Below, piece after piece: positions 13,595 to 15,445 of a stretch of 15,445 nt of DNA (the first letter of the stretch is position 1; each line of letters begins with the position of its first letter). The DNA is from Litorimonas sp964610115 (GTDB taxonomy: Bacteria > Pseudomonadota > Alphaproteobacteria > Caulobacterales > Maricaulaceae): positions 1-15,445 of the forward strand of contig CAZSUW010000059.1 in assembly GCA_964610115.1 (NCBI GenBank). Direction: 5' to 3'. A program made the translations under genes and the position numbers. The notes below the pieces were generated by a model. The model made no database searches. It was not told where the DNA came from and saw nothing but the letters and a program-made list of their open reading frames with translations.

Positions 13595-13893
13595 TTGGAG
13601 TCTTTTTTCTGGGATTTTGCGTCTGGTTGGGCGGTGTGAACGTCTTGCTGTATTTGGGTATGCGCAAAGCCTATCAGCAAAAGAAAGACGAGGAGGGATA
13701 TGACTTGCCCTTCTGGCACTTTCATAATTGGGATCATGATGGCGGCGGTGAACTCGCCTTTAAGCCGATAGAGCGATATCGCCGCTATCTGCCGCTCGCC
13801 CCTGGCGGTTTGCGCACCTTTCATTCCTGGTCATTCGTAATGATCATTATGAGTGCCGTTGCTACCATCATAATTGTCTGGCTCTACGGGTGA
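13591..13893 (+). CDS. Unknown 100-aa protein with two membrane helices
   Basis: I do not recognise this protein. It begins with GTG inside the mltA stop (GTGA) and its own stop overlaps the next gene's GTG in the same way, which makes it a real, translated member of the operon. It has a hydrophobic N-terminus (about residues 2-23, VFFLGFCVWLGGVNVLLYLG), a charged stretch RKAYQQKKDEEGYD, then an aromatic, histidine- and aspartate-rich loop (FWHFHNWDHDGGGE, about 41-54), a middle with KPIERYRRYLPLAPGG, and a C-terminal membrane helix (about 80-99, SFVMIIMSAVATIIIVWLYG). The His/Asp cluster could bind a metal, which is inference. Its position between mltA and an Smr gene suggests an envelope role. 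Confidence 0.82.
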   Translation: MIGVFFLGFCVWLGGVNVLLYLGMRKAYQQKKDEEGYDLPFWHFHNWDHDGGGELAFKPIERYRRYLPLAPGGLRTFHSWSFVMIIMSAVATIIIVWLYG

Positions 13894-14420
13894 CCCGCGA
13901 TCTTCAACCCTCGGAGCGTGAAGTTTGGAACCGTGTCACGCGCACGGTCAGCCCGCGCCGTCGCCCGCATGGCAAGCAAGCGGCCAAGCCGCTTCCCAAA
14001 CAAGGACCAACCCGCGAAGATTTCGGGGCGATGATGCGCTTGCCGCCGCTTAAACCCACCGCGCCCAAAGCCCTACCGCCGTCTGTCCCGCGCGCGACAG
14101 ACCGTCTGACCCGGCGCGGTCGAGTGGAGATTGATGCGCGACTGGACCTGCACGGCCTGACTCAAGAACAAGCGCGCCGTGCGCTGGCCACGACATTGAT
14201 ACGCGCGACCAAGCGCGGCCATCGCTGCGTGCTGGTGATTACGGGCAAGGGCCGAAATAGTGGCGGCGATGGCCAATTTATGCAGGGGGAAGGGGTTCTC
14301 CGTGCCCAACTCCCCCATTGGCTGCGCGAACCGGACCTGCGCCCGCTTGTCGCGCGCCTGTCAGAAGCCCATGCGCGGCATGGCGGATCTGGGGCGTGGT
14401 ATGTGTTTTTGCGCGCCTAA
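13890..14420 (+). CDS. Smr-domain protein
   Basis: 176-aa protein with a basic, proline-rich N-terminus (RRRPHGKQAAKPLPKQGP) and a C-terminal Smr domain from about residue 83. The domain shows LDLHGLTQEQARRAL (85-99), CVLVITGKG, GVLRAQLPHWL and the ending ARHGGSGAWYVFLR. Stand-alone Smr proteins (E. coli SmrA/SmrB type) are nucleases; SmrB cuts mRNA at collided ribosomes. LDLHG is the catalytic-loop motif and is intact here. The specific target is unknown. The gene starts with GTG overlapping the stop of the preceding membrane-protein gene. It is the last of the tight run that starts at the Tim44-like gene; 47 bp separate it from the amidase, with no terminator seen. Confidence 0.93.
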   Translation: MTRDLQPSEREVWNRVTRTVSPRRRPHGKQAAKPLPKQGPTREDFGAMMRLPPLKPTAPKALPPSVPRATDRLTRRGRVEIDARLDLHGLTQEQARRALATTLIRATKRGHRCVLVITGKGRNSGGDGQFMQGEGVLRAQLPHWLREPDLRPLVARLSEAHARHGGSGAWYVFLRA

Positions 14421-14467
14421 GCCGGGAAAGACTTGAACCGATCCGGACCTCATGCCTATTTGGTCGC

Positions 14468-15445
14468 ATGATCCGTAAAACTCTCCTCTCCAAAGCCGTC
14501 TTACTCTCCAGCGCTGTAGTGCTCGCCGCATGCCAGCCCCCCGCGGCAGACATCGCACGCAACAGCCCCGACGCGCCCACAAACATGGCCAGCTTTGCGG
14601 CAACAGGTCTGACGGCTAAAACCCTGCCGGAACTGTCCGCCATGTTGGAGGCGGGAGAGACCACATCCGCCGCCATCACCCAAGCCTATCTGGACCGGAT
14701 CGAAGCGGTGGATCGCAACGGGCCGAAATTGCAATCTATCATAAGCGTCAATCCCCAGGCCCTGGACCAAGCCCGCGCCTCTGACGAACGCCGCGCAGCG
14801 GGAGAGGCGCTCGGCCCGCTGGACGGCGTGCCGGTCTTGTTGAAAGATAATATTGAAACGGCGGATGCAGGTCTCGCGACGACGGCGGGGTCTTACGCCT
14901 TGATTGATAACGTGACGGGCCGGGACAGCCCCTTGGTCGCCGGATTGCGCGCGGAAGGCGCCGTCATCCTCGGCAAGACGAACCTGTCCCAATGGGCCAA
15001 TTTCCGCTCCGAAGATTCTGTCTCCGGCTGGTCCGCCGTTGGGGGCCAAGTGCGCAATCCGCATATGTTGGACCGCAGCCCGTGCGGGTCCTCCTCTGGC
15101 TCTGGCGCCGCCATCGCGGCGAGCCTTGCCGCGGGCGCGGTTGGCACGGAAACGAATGGGTCCATCATTTGCCCGTCCAATGTGAACGGCCTTGTCGGGT
15201 TCAAGCCCACGGTCGGCGTAATCAGCCAAGAGTTTATCGTCCCGATCAGTTCCACCCAAGACACAGCCGGACCGATGACCAAGACGGTGCGCGGCGCGGC
15301 GATGATGATGGACGCCATGGTATCTTCGGGGGCGACCGATGGATCAAGCGGATATGCGGCGGCGCTCGATGCGGACGCGCTGCAAGGCGTGCGGATCGGG
15401 GTGAAACGCTTCGCCCAAGGGTCCAACGCGGATATTATCGCGACC
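14468..15445 (+). CDS. Lipoprotein amidase (amidase signature family), 3' truncated by the window
   Basis: Amidase-signature hydrolase; the first 326 codons are present and the frame is open to the window edge, while the family is usually 450-550 aa. It starts with a lipoprotein signal (TLLSKAVLLSSAVVLAAC) with Cys at about residue 22, so it is exported and lipid-anchored. The Ser-Ser-Lys catalytic system is visible: Lys126 in LLKDNI, the serine cluster PCGSSSGSGAA (206-216) and nucleophile Ser232 in GTETNGSIICPS. Downstream NGLVGFKPTVGVIS and SSTQDTAGPMTKTVRGAA are typical. The substrate cannot be told; related exported amidases are often annotated only by family. No Shine-Dalgarno is seen before the ATG. 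Confidence 0.93.
   Translation, partial: MIRKTLLSKAVLLSSAVVLAACQPPAADIARNSPDAPTNMASFAATGLTAKTLPELSAMLEAGETTSAAITQAYLDRIEAVDRNGPKLQSIISVNPQALDQARASDERRAAGEALGPLDGVPVLLKDNIETADAGLATTAGSYALIDNVTGRDSPLVAGLRAEGAVILGKTNLSQWANFRSEDSVSGWSAVGGQVRNPHMLDRSPCGSSSGSGAAIAASLAAGAVGTETNGSIICPSNVNGLVGFKPTVGVISQEFIVPISSTQDTAGPMTKTVRGAAMMMDAMVSSGATDGSSGYAAALDADALQGVRIGVKRFAQGSNADIIAT

Noticed and set aside
14501..15259. Open frame of 252 codons antisense to the amidase
   Set aside because: The plus-strand frame carries the complete amidase signature and a lipoprotein signal; the antisense frame has no recognisable domain.

Overview
The window looks like ordinary chromosomal DNA of an alphaproteobacterium. The order rpsA–ihfB, the block secB / Tim44-like / mltA / Smr, a CpdR-type single-domain response regulator and a short Xre regulator of the PraR kind are all typical of that class. 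The cell-cycle regulator and moderate-to-high GC would fit a Caulobacterales/Hyphomonadales-like (prosthecate marine) lineage, but that placement is inference. No phage, insertion sequence, CRISPR array, rRNA or tRNA was seen.

Layout. 97-636 (-): DUF805 membrane protein, divergent from 751-1389 (+) cmk, followed by 1530-3221 rpsA (six S1 domains) and 3381-3671 ihfB, with a strong terminator between rpsA and ihfB. 3781-4203 (+) mscL with its own terminator, then 4308-5186 (+) a membrane-anchored M48 metalloprotease. 5331-6776 (-): DegP/DegQ-type serine protease with a probable RpoH-type promoter; a two-hairpin intergenic repeat lies at each end of it. 7043-7873 (-) hisN-like phosphatase and 7895-8296 (-) Xre regulator form a pair; 8508-9440 (-) is an N-formylglutamate amidohydrolase-family protein. 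9657-10016 (+) cpdR and 10097-10567 (+) a DUF4112 protein follow. 10616-10715 is a run of 100 Ns flanked by an identical 55-bp sequence, which looks like an unmerged contig overlap. 10729-10902 (-) encodes a 57-aa PLDc_N-like membrane peptide downstream of 10946-11524 (-) secB. Divergent from secB, 11634-14420 (+) is a tight run: Tim44-like protein, mltA, a 100-aa two-helix protein and an Smr protein, the last two joined by 4-bp GTGA overlaps. From 14468 to the window edge is a lipoprotein amidase, truncated at its 3' end.

Together the genes serve core nucleotide and translation functions (cmk, rpsA, ihfB) and envelope homeostasis and protein quality control (mscL, M48 protease, DegP, secB, Tim44-like, mltA), plus cell-cycle proteolysis control (cpdR). 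I did not find a convincing undescribed multi-gene system. The points most worth a second look are the gap duplication, the paired hairpin repeats around degP, the long lysine-rich N-terminus of SecB, a Shine-Dalgarno-pairing inverted repeat ahead of the Xre gene, a terminator-like hairpin in the rpsA leader, and the unknown coupled membrane protein between mltA and Smr.
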